NCBI GenBank assembly: GCA_026989215.1
Contig: JALSJV010000323.1
Coordinates: 1-39,389, forward strand
DNA length: 39,389 nt
Direction: 5' to 3'
Source of the DNA: Acidimicrobiia bacterium
Lineage (GTDB): Bacteria > Actinomycetota > Acidimicrobiia > Spongiisociales > ZC4RG35
The notes beneath the pieces were generated by a model, which did no database searches, was not told the origin of the DNA, and saw only the letters and a program-made list of their open reading frames with translations. The translations under genes and the position numbers were made by a program. Shown here piece after piece: positions 1-7,257 of the stretch; the first letter of the stretch is position 1, and the number at the start of each line of letters is the position of its first letter.

Positions 1-1
1 C

Positions 2-805
2 CTCACAGTCGGCTGCCTTTTCCTGGTCGCTGCAGCGGAGCCTGGCGCGGCAGCGGTTGCGGAGAGCCCTCGGCTTCGCATCGAGAGATTCGAGTTCGAC
101 CATTCTGGTGAGCCCATCTTGTCGAACTCGCGGATCGTCGTGGTGGCCGGAACTCCCACCTCCGACGGTGGATGCCGGCTCGGCGTACCGTCGTTGGAAC
201 TGCCTCCAGGGGCGGCAGCCATCCAGGCCCGCCAGGTCTCCATCGACTTCGACACCTGTCGGGCACGCTTCGAGATCGGCATCCCCGCGGGATCGGCCGA
301 GCCTGAGGGTTCGGCTGCCGAGTCGGTGACCGTCATCGACCGAGAACTGCTCGGTCTCTTTCCGGGAGACGCCGTCGGGGCGTTCTCGGCGAACTCCCAA
401 ACCACGTCGACCGGCTATTGGAAGACCTGGTGGGAGGACATGGTGCACATCGATGTCCACTCGGTGAAGAAATGGATCTCCTGGTCGTGGAACGGTACGT
501 GTGTCCTGTCTGCGAGCGGGTGGACGGACTATTGGTGGCGGTCAGGAACCGGCTGGTCGAAGGCATCCAGTGGAGGCTGGATACAGACGAGCGGGTGTTC
601 CCAGCGATCTGCATGGGCGGACGCCACGTACCGGAACGGTCTGTTCTGCTGGCCGGGTACGGTCTGGAGCTACTATGACGACGTGAAGGTCACCGGCAAG
701 AAGGATGGGTCGATGGCCAGCTCTACGCGCGCCACCTGGACGACCTATCCCGCCGGATGCCCGCCTCTTCACGTTCATTCGGAGTTGCGGAAGACGGCAG
801 GCTGA
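2..805 (+). CDS. Secreted Trp-rich protein of unknown function (5' end outside window)
   Basis: The reading frame is open from the first base of the window, so the true start lies upstream. The first visible residues, LTVGCLFLVAAAEPGAAAVA, look like the hydrophobic core and Ala-rich cleavage region of a signal peptide, which implies export. The mature part (about 245 residues) has no family I recognise. It contains a Trp/Tyr/Gly/Ser-rich stretch in its second half (SWSWNGTC, WTDYWWRSGTGW, YYDDVK) and several Cys residues that could form disulfides outside the cell. The TTG/ATG-like codons inside the window are not needed as starts because the frame is open before them. The stop is at 803-805, one base before the next gene, so the two are probably cotranscribed. 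Confidence 0.7.
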   Translation, partial: LTVGCLFLVAAAEPGAAAVAESPRLRIERFEFDHSGEPILSNSRIVVVAGTPTSDGGCRLGVPSLELPPGAAAIQARQVSIDFDTCRARFEIGIPAGSAEPEGSAAESVTVIDRELLGLFPGDAVGAFSANSQTTSTGYWKTWWEDMVHIDVHSVKKWISWSWNGTCVLSASGWTDYWWRSGTGWSKASSGGWIQTSGCSQRSAWADATYRNGLFCWPGTVWSYYDDVKVTGKKDGSMASSTRATWTTYPAGCPPLHVHSELRKTAG

Positions 806-806
806 G

Positions 807-1250
807 ATGATCCCGTTGGTCTCCCTCGTCGTCGTGTTGGGAGTGTTGGCGTGGGAACGGAGCGGGCATCGTGAGGGTCGTCTCAGCGCTGCGGAGGCCC
901 AGAGTTTTTTCAGGGGAGCTGGTCTCATCGTGACTCTTGGGCTTCTCGCAGCCGCAATCGCGGTGAGTGTTCCCGGTCTTCAGGAGGGGAGCATGCCGGG
1001 CGGTGCGCTGGCTCTGGGTGTGGGTGCGGCGGTCCTCGGGTGGGGATTGCTGCGTTGGTGGGGACGGTGGGCATTGGGAGCCAGAGTCTCGGGTTGGCTC
1101 GCGTGCTTCGTGAGCCTCGCGCTGATGGCCAATCCGGCCGCGTGGTTGCTGGTGGTGTTGGCGCCCCTCGTCCTCGGTTTTCGGAGGTTCGACCGAGCAC
1201 CGGTTTCGCAACCGGTCCGGCAACGATCAGCACCCCCCATCGGGGGTTGA
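807..1250 (+). CDS. Small hydrophobic membrane protein, unknown function
   Basis: The product has 147 residues and starts at ATG 807, directly after the upstream stop codon. It begins with a membrane segment (MIPLVSLVVVLGVLAW). Two or three further hydrophobic segments follow (GAGLIVTLGLLAAAIAV, GALALGVGAAVLGWGLL, WLACFVSLALMANPAAWLLVVLAPLVLG), and then a short polar tail. The arrangement suggests four membrane spans. No known domain is apparent. The one-base spacing to the secreted-protein gene suggests an operon and perhaps a shared envelope role, which is inference. A frame extending upstream to 705 exists but would overlap the preceding gene by about 100 bp, so ATG 807 is preferred. Confidence 0.6.
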   Translation: MIPLVSLVVVLGVLAWERSGHREGRLSAAEAQSFFRGAGLIVTLGLLAAAIAVSVPGLQEGSMPGGALALGVGAAVLGWGLLRWWGRWALGARVSGWLACFVSLALMANPAAWLLVVLAPLVLGFRRFDRAPVSQPVRQRSAPPIGG

Positions 1251-1267
1251 ACCGTCGCCGCGGTCGC

Positions 1268-1317
1268 GACCCAGGGTTCGTAGGGGTGACGGTTCCCCTG
1301 GGGAACCCTGGGTTCGG
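1268..1317. repeat. Nested inverted repeats downstream of the tRNA-like element
   Basis: GGTTCCCC (1291-1298), one base, then GGGGAACC (1300-1307) form a perfect hairpin. A second inverted pair, CCAGGGTT (1271-1278) and AACCCTGG (1304-1311), encloses it, so two folds compete. The part at 1291-1317 is similar to 1479-1507, which lies downstream of tRNA-Leu. Both copies therefore sit 3' of a minus-strand tRNA-type sequence. They could be processing or termination elements or a dispersed repeat; no T-run follows. Confidence 0.5.
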
Positions 1318-1328
1318 AATCTCGGTGG

Positions 1329-1397
1329 TGCGCGTGGCGGGAATCGAACCCGCTGGTCCCGGGCGGTGGTCCCGGTCGCTCCACCAGGGGCGCACGC
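1329..1397 (-). pseudogene. Degenerate tRNA-like element, anticodon position CAC (Val-like)
   Basis: Read on the minus strand, the element has a perfect T-arm (GCGGG-TTCGATT-CCCGC) and a perfect 5-bp anticodon stem (CCGGG/CCCGG). The 7-base loop ACCACCG places CAC at the anticodon. The variable loop has 5 bases. The acceptor stem GCGTGCG/CACGCGC has one mismatch and one GU pair, and CCA happens to follow. The D-arm is shortened: only 14 bases lie between the acceptor stem and position 26, with TGGTGGAGC surviving from the usual D-loop sequence. Base 33 is C rather than the near-universal U. This looks like a decayed tRNA or tRNA-derived element; a functional unusual tRNA is less likely. Confidence 0.5.
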
Positions 1398-1478
1398 GTC
1401 GAGGTTCTCGTCGGCGTGCCGCGGCGTCGCTTGAGGGATTCTTCGGCGGAGGTGTGTCCTCCGGGTCGTGAGGGGTGG

Positions 1479-1528
1479 AGATTCCCCCTGGTGACCCTGG
1501 GTTCGGGGAGCGGTCCGTCGGGCCGCTC
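1479..1528. repeat. Second copy of the post-tRNA element, plus hairpin after tRNA-Leu
   Basis: The stretch at 1479-1507 shares the core CCCTGG..ACCCTGGGTTCGG with 1291-1317. Directly beside it GAGCGGTCC (1508-1516) pairs with GGGCCGCTC (1520-1528) through a 3-base loop: nine pairs including one GU. It lies 12 bases beyond the 3' end of minus-strand tRNA-Leu, so it may act as a U-less terminator or processing signal. Confidence 0.45.
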
Positions 1529-1539
1529 GGTGGCTCCGG

Positions 1540-1622
1540 TGCGGGCGAGAGGACTCGAACCTCCACGGGCTGTGCCCACCAGGACCTAAACCTGGCGCGT
1601 CTTCCAGTTCCGCCACGCCCGC
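1540..1622 (-). tRNA. tRNA-Leu(TAG)
   Basis: The acceptor stem is GCGGGCG/CGCCCGC with discriminator A at 1540. The anticodon stem CCAGG/CCTGG carries the loop TTTAGGT, giving anticodon TAG. The long class II variable arm (GGGCAC..GCCCGTGG) and the T-arm GAGG-TTCGAGT-CCTC support leucine. CCA is not encoded. Confidence 0.95.
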
Positions 1623-1626
1623 AACG

Positions 1627-1689
1627 GGAGAGCCCCCGCCACCGACCTCCGGCGCGCCAGGGGCTGGAGGCTGGAGGCGGGGGCTCTCC
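1627..1689. repeat. 14-bp perfect inverted repeat between tRNA-Leu and tRNA-Lys
   Basis: GGAGAGCCCCCGCC (1627-1640) is exactly complementary to GGCGGGGGCTCTCC (1676-1689), with a 35-base loop. It lies 3' of minus-strand tRNA-Lys and 5' of tRNA-Leu. It could be a processing or termination hairpin for tRNA-Lys; no T-run follows. Confidence 0.5.
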
Positions 1690-1692
1690 GGG

Positions 1693-1765
1693 TGGGTCGC
1701 CAGGGACTCGAACCCTGAACCTGCGGGTTAAGAGCCCGTTGCTCTGCCAATTGAGCTAGCGACCC
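1693..1765 (-). tRNA. tRNA-Lys(CTT)
   Basis: The acceptor stem is GGGTCGC/GCGACCC, with the D-arm GCTCAATTGGCAGAGC. The anticodon stem ACGGG/CCCGC has loop CTCTTAA, giving CTT. The T-arm is CAGGG-TTCGAGT-CCCTG with discriminator A at 1693. CCA is not encoded. Confidence 0.95.
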
Positions 1766-1772
1766 GCCGAGC

Positions 1773-1801
1773 AGTGTAGCCCGCGTCGGAAGGGGCTCAG
1801 A
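1773..1801 (-). promoter_or_regulatory. Putative promoter of tRNA-Lys
   Basis: On the minus strand TACACT (1778 down to 1773) is a good -10 box (TANNNT) lying 7 bases before the tRNA 5' end. A weak -35-like TCTGAG lies 17 bases upstream. Confidence 0.35.
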
Positions 1802-1865
1802 AGCCGGAATCGACGTCCGGTTCCACCGGTTGACAACGACGAAGGTGCGGGCGGCCTTCCCCATC

Positions 1866-1874
1866 TGCGAGAAT
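1866..1874 (+). promoter_or_regulatory. Putative extended -10 promoter of tRNA-Pro
   Basis: TGC-GAGAAT at 1866-1874 resembles an extended -10 element and predicts a start near 1881, five bases before the mature tRNA end. A TTGACA at 1830-1835 is too far upstream (33 bp) to be its -35. Confidence 0.3.
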
Positions 1875-1885
1875 GGCTCGGCAGC

Positions 1886-1960
1886 CGGGCTGTGGCGCAG
1901 TTTGGTCAGCGCACCTGCTTTGGGAGCAGGGGGTCGCCGGTTCGAATCCGGCCAGCCCGA
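1886..1960 (+). tRNA. tRNA-Pro(TGG)
   Basis: The acceptor stem is CGGGCTG/CAGCCCG with discriminator A. The anticodon stem CCTGC/GCAGG has loop TTTGGGA, giving TGG. The T-arm CCGG-TTCGAAT-CCGG is intact. It is the first of four plus-strand tRNAs before tig. Confidence 0.95.
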
Positions 1961-2056
1961 CCCCACAGGTTCCCCGCGGCCTCGGCCGCGTGGAGCCCAC
2001 GCGATCGGACGTCGCGGGCCGAAGGGGACGGCCGATGGCGCTATCCTGTCGGCTAC

Positions 2057-2128
<72 letters not shown>

Positions 2129-2155
2129 GAGGGTCGTCGGTCGTCCCCGATCTGT

Positions 2156-2228
2156 GCCCCCGTAGCTCAGCGGACAGAGCAGGAGCCTTCTAAGCTCTTG
2201 GTCGGGGGTTCGAATCCTCCCGGGGGCG
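2156..2228 (+). tRNA. tRNA-Arg(TCT)
   Basis: The acceptor stem is GCCCCCG/CGGGGGC with discriminator G. The D-arm is GCTCAGCGGACAGAGC. The anticodon loop CTTCTAA gives TCT. The T-arm GGGGG-TTCGAAT-CCTCC is intact. Confidence 0.95.
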
Positions 2229-2248
2229 CCGACCGCGGCCCTTGCATG

Positions 2249-2322
2249 GTGGCCGTAGCTCAGATGGTTAGAGCGCCAGGTTGTGGCCCTGGAGGTCGGG
2301 GGTTCGAGTCCCCTCGGTCACC
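2249..2322 (+). tRNA. tRNA-His(GTG)
   Basis: The acceptor stem is GTGGCCG/CGGTCAC with discriminator C at 2322. A genomic G at 2248 can serve as G-1, the histidyl-tRNA identity base. The anticodon stem CCAGG/CCTGG has loop TTGTGGC, giving GTG. Confidence 0.95.
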
Positions 2323-2328
2323 CCACCG

Positions 2329-2353
2329 GCCGGGGAGGTTCGCCCTCCCCGGC
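2329..2353 (+). terminator. Hairpin after the plus-strand tRNA cluster
   Basis: GCCGGGGAGG (2329-2338), loop TTCGC, then CCTCCCCGGC (2344-2353) form a perfect 10-bp stem just after tRNA-His and 41 bases before the tig start. It has no T-tract, so it may be a U-less terminator or an RNA-processing boundary between the tRNAs and tig. Confidence 0.45.
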
Positions 2354-2394
2354 ATGGAACGCCCCCTCACCCCCCGACCAGGAGAAGAATCCCC

Positions 2395-3837
2395 GTGACC
2401 GCAACCGTCGTCGATGCCGGGCCCTTCGAGAAACTCGTCCGGTTCACGCTCACCGAGGAGGAGCTGGAAGAGGCGAAGACCGCCGCCGCCCGCCGCCTCG
2501 CCAAGGACCTGAAGATCAAGGGATTCCGGCCCGGCAAGGCTCCTCGTCCCATCGTCGAGGCCACGGTGGGTCGGGAACGGCTCCGTTCGGAGGCGATCGA
2601 GGAGGCCCTCCCCGCCAAACTGGGTGAAGCCCTGGCCGAAGTCGATCTCCAGCCCGCGGTCACCCCGTCCCTCGAATCCGTCGACGAAGGCCAGTCGGGG
2701 GTGGACGTCGAGGTTCGGGTCACCTTGTGGCCCACCCTGGAGGAGGTACCGCAGTACCGCGACCGCACCGTCGAGGTGGGGTCGCCGGAGGTGAGCGACG
2801 AGGAGTTGGAAGCCCAGATCGACCGGATGCGCGACCAGTTCGCCCAGGTCGAGGTGGTCGACCGACCCGCCGACGAGGGCGACTTCGTCACCATCGACAT
2901 CGGAGCGGTCCACGAGGGGGAGCCGGTCGACGAGGCCACAGCCCGGGAGCTGCTGTACGAGGTCGGTTCCGGAGGGTTCATCGAGGGCATCGACGATGTG
3001 CTCGTCGGGGCATCCGCAGGGGACCGGGTGGAGTTCGAGGGAACCCTGCCCCAGGGCTTCGGCGACAAGGCGGGTCTGGCGGTGACCTTCGTCGTCGACG
3101 TCCGTGACGTGCGGGAGAAGGTACTCCCCGAGCTCACCGACGAGTGGGTGTCGGAGGTCACGGAGTTCGAGACCGTCGACGAACTCCGGGCTGCCCTCGC
3201 CGAGCGGCTCGGCCTGATGAAGAAACAGCGCCTCCAGGCGCTGTTTCGAGAGCGTGCCCTCGCCCAGCTCGTCGAGGAGGTCACCGTCGAGCTTCCCGAG
3301 GCTCTGATCCGGGCCGAGATGGACGAGGTCCTGCATCGGTTCGCCCACCGTCTCGAAGAGCAGGGCATCTCGCTCGAGGACTACTTCCGGGTGACCGGCC
3401 AGGATCAGCAGGCGTTCGTGGATGATCTTCGCGCCCAGGCAGAGCGGAACCTCCGTACCCGGCTGCTGCTGGAGGCCGTCGCCGCCGACGCCGGGATCGA
3501 GGTGTCCGACGAGGAGCTCGACGAGATCGTCTCCGCCCTCGCCGCCCGTACCGAGGAGCCCGAGGCGTTCCGTCGGGCCTTCGCCGGCTCGGTCCAGGAA
3601 CAGTCACTCATCGGTGATATCCTGCGGAGCAAGGCACTGGACGCCATCGTCGCCGGGGCCACCCCGACCGACGAAGAGGGAAGACCCGTCGATCTCACGA
3701 TCCCCGATGAAGAGGAGCACGGTCCCGCCGACGGGGAGGACGACCTCGACGAAGGTGTCGTCGAAGCCGAGGTGGTGGATCCTCGACCCGCCGAGACAGG
3801 AATCGTCGAAGCCGAGATCATGGACGAACAGGAGTGA
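2395..3837 (+). CDS. tig: Trigger factor (ribosome-associated chaperone)
   Basis: The product binds nascent chains at the ribosome exit tunnel and helps cytosolic folding; the family also has FKBP-type prolyl isomerase activity. GTG 2395 was chosen as the start because GGAGAAG (2381-2387) sits eight bases upstream and translation begins [19 protein letters not shown], as in the family. The length is 480 residues. The ribosome-docking signature GFRPGKAP lies at residues 43-50, the FKBP domain is around 150-240, and a long helical C-terminal domain follows. The tail is very acidic ([16 protein letters not shown]), as in many actinobacterial trigger factors. The stop is four bases before clpP. 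Trigger factor also delivers substrates to ClpXP, which fits the gene order. Confidence 0.96.
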   Translation: MTATVVDAGPFEKLVRFTLTEEELEEAKTAAARRLAKDLKIKGFRPGKAPRPIVEATVGRERLRSEAIEEALPAKLGEALAEVDLQPAVTPSLESVDEGQSGVDVEVRVTLWPTLEEVPQYRDRTVEVGSPEVSDEELEAQIDRMRDQFAQVEVVDRPADEGDFVTIDIGAVHEGEPVDEATARELLYEVGSGGFIEGIDDVLVGASAGDRVEFEGTLPQGFGDKAGLAVTFVVDVRDVREKVLPELTDEWVSEVTEFETVDELRAALAERLGLMKKQRLQALFRERALAQLVEEVTVELPEALIRAEMDEVLHRFAHRLEEQGISLEDYFRVTGQDQQAFVDDLRAQAERNLRTRLLLEAVAADAGIEVSDEELDEIVSALAARTEEPEAFRRAFAGSVQEQSLIGDILRSKALDAIVAGATPTDEEGRPVDLTIPDEEEHGPADGEDDLDEGVVEAEVVDPRPAETGIVEAEIMDEQE

Positions 3838-3841
3838 ACAC

Positions 3842-4462
3842 ATGCGGGCAGATGGATACATCCCCGTCCCCTACGTCACCGAGCAGACCAGCCGCGGTGA
3901 GAAGACCTATGACATCTACTCGCGGCTCCTCAAGGACCGGATCATCTTCCTGGGCACCCCGATCGACGACACCGTCGCCAACCTGATCATGGCCCAGCTC
4001 CTCCACCTCGAGTCGGAAGATCCCGACAAGGACATCTTCCTGTACATCAACTCGCCGGGTGGGTCGATCACATCGCTGTTCGCCATCTACGACACGATGC
4101 AGTACATCAAGCCGGACGTGAACACGGTCTGCATGGGCATGGCCGCCTCGGCGGCGGCCGTCGTGCTGGCGGGCGGGGCCCCGGGGAAACGGTATGCGCT
4201 GCCCCACGCCCGTGTGATGCTCCACCAGCCCCACGGTGGTGCGCAGGGCCAGGCGACGGACATCGAGATCCAGGCTCGGCTGATCGTCCAGATGCGGGAG
4301 CAGCTCAACCGGATCCTCTCCGAGCACACCGGCCAGCCCTACGAGAAGGTCTCGTCGGACACCGAGCGGGACTACTGGATGATGGCGGAGGAGGCCAAGG
4401 AGTACGGGGTCATCGATCAGGTACTCACGCGTCGGGAACTCTCTGCGGTAGCCTCCAGTTAG
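3842..4462 (+). CDS. clpP: ATP-dependent Clp protease proteolytic subunit ClpP
   Basis: This is the serine peptidase ring of the cytosolic ClpXP protease. It has 206 residues from ATG 3842, with AGGAG in the end of tig as ribosome binding site. The catalytic triad is complete and correctly spaced: Ser103 in GMAASAAA, His128 in MLHQPHGG and Asp177 in DTERD. The ClpP landmark INSPGGS is at 70-76. It has no propeptide of note. It lies between tig and clpX in one operon, four bases after tig and twelve before clpX. Actinobacteria often have two ClpP proteins forming mixed rings; only one is in this window, so a second may lie elsewhere. Confidence 0.97.
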   Translation: MRADGYIPVPYVTEQTSRGEKTYDIYSRLLKDRIIFLGTPIDDTVANLIMAQLLHLESEDPDKDIFLYINSPGGSITSLFAIYDTMQYIKPDVNTVCMGMAASAAAVVLAGGAPGKRYALPHARVMLHQPHGGAQGQATDIEIQARLIVQMREQLNRILSEHTGQPYEKVSSDTERDYWMMAEEAKEYGVIDQVLTRRELSAVASS

Positions 4463-4474
4463 AGGAGGTACCGA

Positions 4475-5728
4475 GTGGCCAAGTTCGGTGAAGGCGGCGA
4501 TCTGCTGAAGTGCAGCTTCTGCGGCAAGTCCCAGAAGCAGGTGAAGAAGCTGATCGCCGGACCCGGCGTCTACATCTGCGACGAGTGCATCGACCTCTGC
4601 AACGAGATCATCGAAGAGGAGTTCTCGGGTGCGGAGGAGATCTCCTTCGCCGAGCTGCCCAAGCCCGTCGAGATCCTCGAGTTCCTCGACGACTACGTCG
4701 TCGGCCAGGACGCCGCCAAGCGCACCCTGGCGGTCGCGGTCTACAACCACTACAAGCGGGTCCGGACGACCTCTCCTCGACCGGAGGACGTCGAGCTCCA
4801 GAAGTCGAACATCCTGCTCGTCGGTCCGACGGGGAGCGGCAAGACCCTGCTCGCCCAGACGCTGGCCCGTCAACTCAACGTGCCCTTCGCGATCGCCGAC
4901 GCCACCGCGCTGACCGAGGCCGGGTACGTGGGTGAAGACGTCGAGAACATCCTCCTCAAGTTGATTCAGGCCGCCGACTATGACGTCAAACGCGCCGAGC
5001 AGGGCATCATCTACATCGACGAGATCGACAAGATCGCCCGGAAATCGGAGAACCCGTCGATCACCCGCGACGTCTCCGGTGAAGGGGTCCAGCAAGCCCT
5101 GCTCAAGATCCTGGAGGGGACGGTGGCCTCCGTTCCTCCCCAGGGCGGCAGGAAACATCCGCACCAGGAGTTCATCCAGATCGACACCACCAACATCCTC
5201 TTCATCTGCGGAGGGGCGTTCGCCGGTCTGGAGGAGATCATCGCCAACCGGATCGGCCGGAAGGGGATCGGGTTCGGTGCCGACGTGCGGTCCCGCAAGG
5301 ACCGCCGTTCCTCGGAGCTTCTCCGGGAGGTGCTCCCCGAGGACCTCATGAAGTTCGGCCTGATCCCCGAGTTCATCGGCCGGCTGCCGGTGGTGGCCAC
5401 GGTGGAGGATCTCGACCGTGAGGCGCTGATCAAGATCCTGACGGAACCCCGCAACGCCCTCACTCGCCAGTACGCCCGGATGTTGGAGATGGACGGGGTG
5501 GAGCTCGTCTTCACCTCCGACGCCCTGGAGGCGATCGCCGACCTGGCGATCCGGCGGGGGACCGGAGCCCGGGGCCTCCGGGCGATCCTGGAAGAGGTGC
5601 TGCTCAACACGATGTTCGAGGCGCCGTCGCAGCCGGAGGGAGGTCAGGTGGTCATCGACGCCGAGGTGGTCGCCAACCGGGTGAACGCGACGGTGCTGCC
5701 GATCGAGGATGTGGAGCGGTCGGCCTGA
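4475..5728 (+). CDS. clpX: ATP-dependent Clp protease ATP-binding subunit ClpX
   Basis: This AAA+ unfoldase recognises tagged proteins, unfolds them and feeds them to ClpP. It has 417 residues from GTG 4475, preceded by a strong AGAGGAGGT ribosome site (4461-4469). The N-terminal zinc-binding domain has Cys13, Cys16, Cys35 and Cys38. Walker A GPTGSGKT is at 117-124 and Walker B IIYIDE ends at Glu183. The ClpP-docking IGF loop is at 265-267. The C-terminal AAA small domain follows ([14 protein letters not shown]). It is the last gene of the tig-clpP-clpX operon; a 245-base leader region for the next gene follows. Confidence 0.97.
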   Translation: MAKFGEGGDLLKCSFCGKSQKQVKKLIAGPGVYICDECIDLCNEIIEEEFSGAEEISFAELPKPVEILEFLDDYVVGQDAAKRTLAVAVYNHYKRVRTTSPRPEDVELQKSNILLVGPTGSGKTLLAQTLARQLNVPFAIADATALTEAGYVGEDVENILLKLIQAADYDVKRAEQGIIYIDEIDKIARKSENPSITRDVSGEGVQQALLKILEGTVASVPPQGGRKHPHQEFIQIDTTNILFICGGAFAGLEEIIANRIGRKGIGFGADVRSRKDRRSSELLREVLPEDLMKFGLIPEFIGRLPVVATVEDLDREALIKILTEPRNALTRQYARMLEMDGVELVFTSDALEAIADLAIRRGTGARGLRAILEEVLLNTMFEAPSQPEGGQVVIDAEVVANRVNATVLPIEDVERSA

Positions 5729-5800
5729 ACGGATGGGGCGCCGGACCCATTGTCTCGACCGTCGAGATCTGCTGAAGTGTGGGTCGGTGGGATCTCGGGG

Positions 5801-5829
5801 TTGTCACCGCGGGGAATCCTGCTACAAAT
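5801..5829 (+). promoter_or_regulatory. Promoter of the LPFTG surface protein gene
   Basis: TTGTCA (5801-5806), 16 bases, then TACAAA (5823-5828) form a good sigma-70-type promoter. The predicted start near 5835 would give a leader of about 139 bases before ATG 5974. Confidence 0.55.
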
Positions 5830-5839
5830 AGTGGTATGG

Positions 5840-5915
5840 CGACCACAGCGAGTGGTCGTCGGGGCAACAGGGAGGCGTAGACCTCCGACCCGAGTGCGGT
5901 CACCGTGGGTCGGAG
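5840..5915 (+). promoter_or_regulatory. Structured 5' leader with competing hairpins
   Basis: Three helices are visible. CGACCAC/GTGGTCG pairs 5840-5846 with 5852-5858. GGAGG (5871-5875) can pair with CCTCC (5882-5886). CTCCGACCC (5883-5891) can pair with GGGTCGGAG (5907-5915). The second and third share bases, so they are mutually exclusive. I cannot match the sequence to a known riboswitch core. Confidence 0.4.
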
Positions 5916-5973
5916 CGAGCCAGTGGTGAGACCGGCCCTCCCCGAAGAAGCGGGCAATGAATGGGGAGGCAGG

Positions 5974-7191
5974 ATGGAGAGGCTGACGAGCCGCCGACTC
6001 GCCGGAGCCGGCGCCGCGATGCTGCTGGTGTTCGCGATCGCAGGGACGGGTTTCGCCGCGCAGGAGATTCCGCCCCAGGAGCCGGTGTGTCCGGCCGCGC
6101 CGGCAGGAGCGATCGTGGTCGACCTCACAGGATCGGGGAAGTTGTTCTCGTGGGCGAGCGTCACGTTGGCGACCGGCCAGCGCGTCTCGGTGAACGTGCC
6201 GGCGGGGACCTATGACATTCGACTGACATCCTTCGACCCCCACGTCGACGCCGAGGGAGACGTCCAAGAGACACAGCTCTACGAGCAGTACTTGGTGCGC
6301 GGGTACAACGGGGGCAGCGTCGTATGGACATCGGGTGCGATCGCCGATCTGCCCGACACCGAGAATCTGCTCACCCAGACCGTCGGGGTGGCGGTGACCG
6401 TTCCCGCGCTCGACGCGGTGGAGCCCTTCCACTCCGCCTACCCGGACAAGTCGTCGCCGAACTCGATCGAACCGGTGTGCATCGCCTTCATCCCGGTGAC
6501 GACGACGACGACGGTGCCGCCTACGACGACGACGACGGTGCCGCCTACGACGACGACGACGGTGCCGCCCACGACGACGACGACGGTGCCGCCCACCACG
6601 ACGACCACGGTGCCCGAGACGACCACCACCACGGCACCGGGCGGTCAGATCGGTGACCGGGTCTGGTTCGACGCCGACCGTGACGGGCAGCAGGGACCGG
6701 GCGAGGTCGGGATCGAAGGGGTCACGGTGGAGCTCATCGACGACGGGACCGGTACGGTGGTGGCGACCACGACCACCGACGCCGACGGCCTCTACCTGTT
6801 CGACGGGGTCGCCGCGGGCACGTACCGCGTCCGGTTCACCGCCCCGGCCGGGTTCGTCGGTTTCGCCGATCCGAACGTGGGAGACGAGGCCGTGGACAGC
6901 GACGCCCTGGCTCCGAGCGAGGAGGCGACGGTCGCCGAGACCGCGCCCTTCGCCCTCGCCGCCGGTGAGTCCAACCTCGCCGTGGACGCCGGGTTGGTGG
7001 TGAGGGTCGGAGGGATCCAGGTGACGACCACCACCTCGACGACCGCTCCGCCGGCGACGACGACGCCGTCGACGCTCCCCTTCACCGGCTTCGACGGGGC
7101 CGACGCGGGGCTCCTCGGTTTGGCGGCCCTGGCGTCGGGGCTCCTGCTGTTGGCCCTGGCCCGTGGACGGCGGGAGGACGAAGGGGTCTGA
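5974..7191 (+). CDS. LPFTG-anchored SdrD-type surface protein with TTTTTVPP linker
   Basis: This is a predicted cell-wall protein of 405 residues. ATG 5974 is preceded by GGGGAGG (5963-5969) and opens a clear signal peptide (MERLTSRRLAGAGAAMLLVFAIAGTGFAA). An N-terminal domain of unknown fold runs to about residue 174. A Thr/Pro linker of five TTTTTVPP-type units comes next. The following SdrD B-like (Cna_B type) domain begins GDRVWFDADRDGQQGPGE and contains TDADGLYLFDGVAAGTYRV. A second Thr-rich linker precedes LPFTG at 368-372, a membrane segment and the basic tail RGRRED. This order is typical of sortase substrates. No sortase gene lies in the window. The ligand is unknown. Expression probably starts at 5835. 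Confidence 0.8.
   Translation: MERLTSRRLAGAGAAMLLVFAIAGTGFAAQEIPPQEPVCPAAPAGAIVVDLTGSGKLFSWASVTLATGQRVSVNVPAGTYDIRLTSFDPHVDAEGDVQETQLYEQYLVRGYNGGSVVWTSGAIADLPDTENLLTQTVGVAVTVPALDAVEPFHSAYPDKSSPNSIEPVCIAFIPVTTTTTVPPTTTTTVPPTTTTTVPPTTTTTVPPTTTTTVPETTTTTAPGGQIGDRVWFDADRDGQQGPGEVGIEGVTVELIDDGTGTVVATTTTDADGLYLFDGVAAGTYRVRFTAPAGFVGFADPNVGDEAVDSDALAPSEEATVAETAPFALAAGESNLAVDAGLVVRVGGIQVTTTTSTTAPPATTTPSTLPFTGFDGADAGLLGLAALASGLLLLALARGRREDEGV
6499..6639 (+). repeat. 24-bp tandem repeat encoding TTTTTVPP
   Basis: Five 24-bp units (ACG x5, GTG CCG CCN) run from 6499 to 6618, followed by a decayed half unit to 6639. The first four are nearly identical at the DNA level and the fifth has diverged. The unit length is a multiple of three, so copy-number change would keep the frame and alter linker length. 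Confidence 0.9.
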
Positions 7192-7220
7192 GACCCACAC
7201 CGAGAGCCTGCGAGCATCGG

Positions 7221-7253
7221 GGACCCCGGAGGAAGCTCTAACCTCCGGGGTCC
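7221..7253 (+). terminator. Perfect 12-bp hairpin between the surface protein gene and valS
   Basis: GGACCCCGGAGG (7221-7232), loop AAGCTCTAA, then CCTCCGGGGTCC (7242-7253) form a perfect stem. It ends four bases before the first possible valS start codon. It could terminate the surface-protein transcript, although no T-run follows, or it could sit in the valS leader. Confidence 0.5.
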
Positions 7254-7257
7254 TCAC

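Noticed and set aside
705-806. Upstream start for the small membrane protein at 705
   Set aside because: Would overlap the preceding gene by about 100 bases and adds a non-hydrophobic Arg/Pro-rich segment; ATG 807 is well placed.
1830-1835. TTGACA as -35 for tRNA-Pro
   Set aside because: The nearest acceptable -10 is 33 bases away, too far for a sigma-70-type promoter.
5840-5915. c-di-GMP or cobalamin riboswitch
   Set aside because: The conserved core sequences and arm order of these classes are not found, so only an unnamed structured leader is claimed.
6499-6639. Possible CRISPR-like array
   Set aside because: Units are contiguous 24-bp coding repeats without spacers.
7200-7257. T-box leader for valS
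   Set aside because: Far too short; no specifier loop or T-box sequence, only one hairpin.
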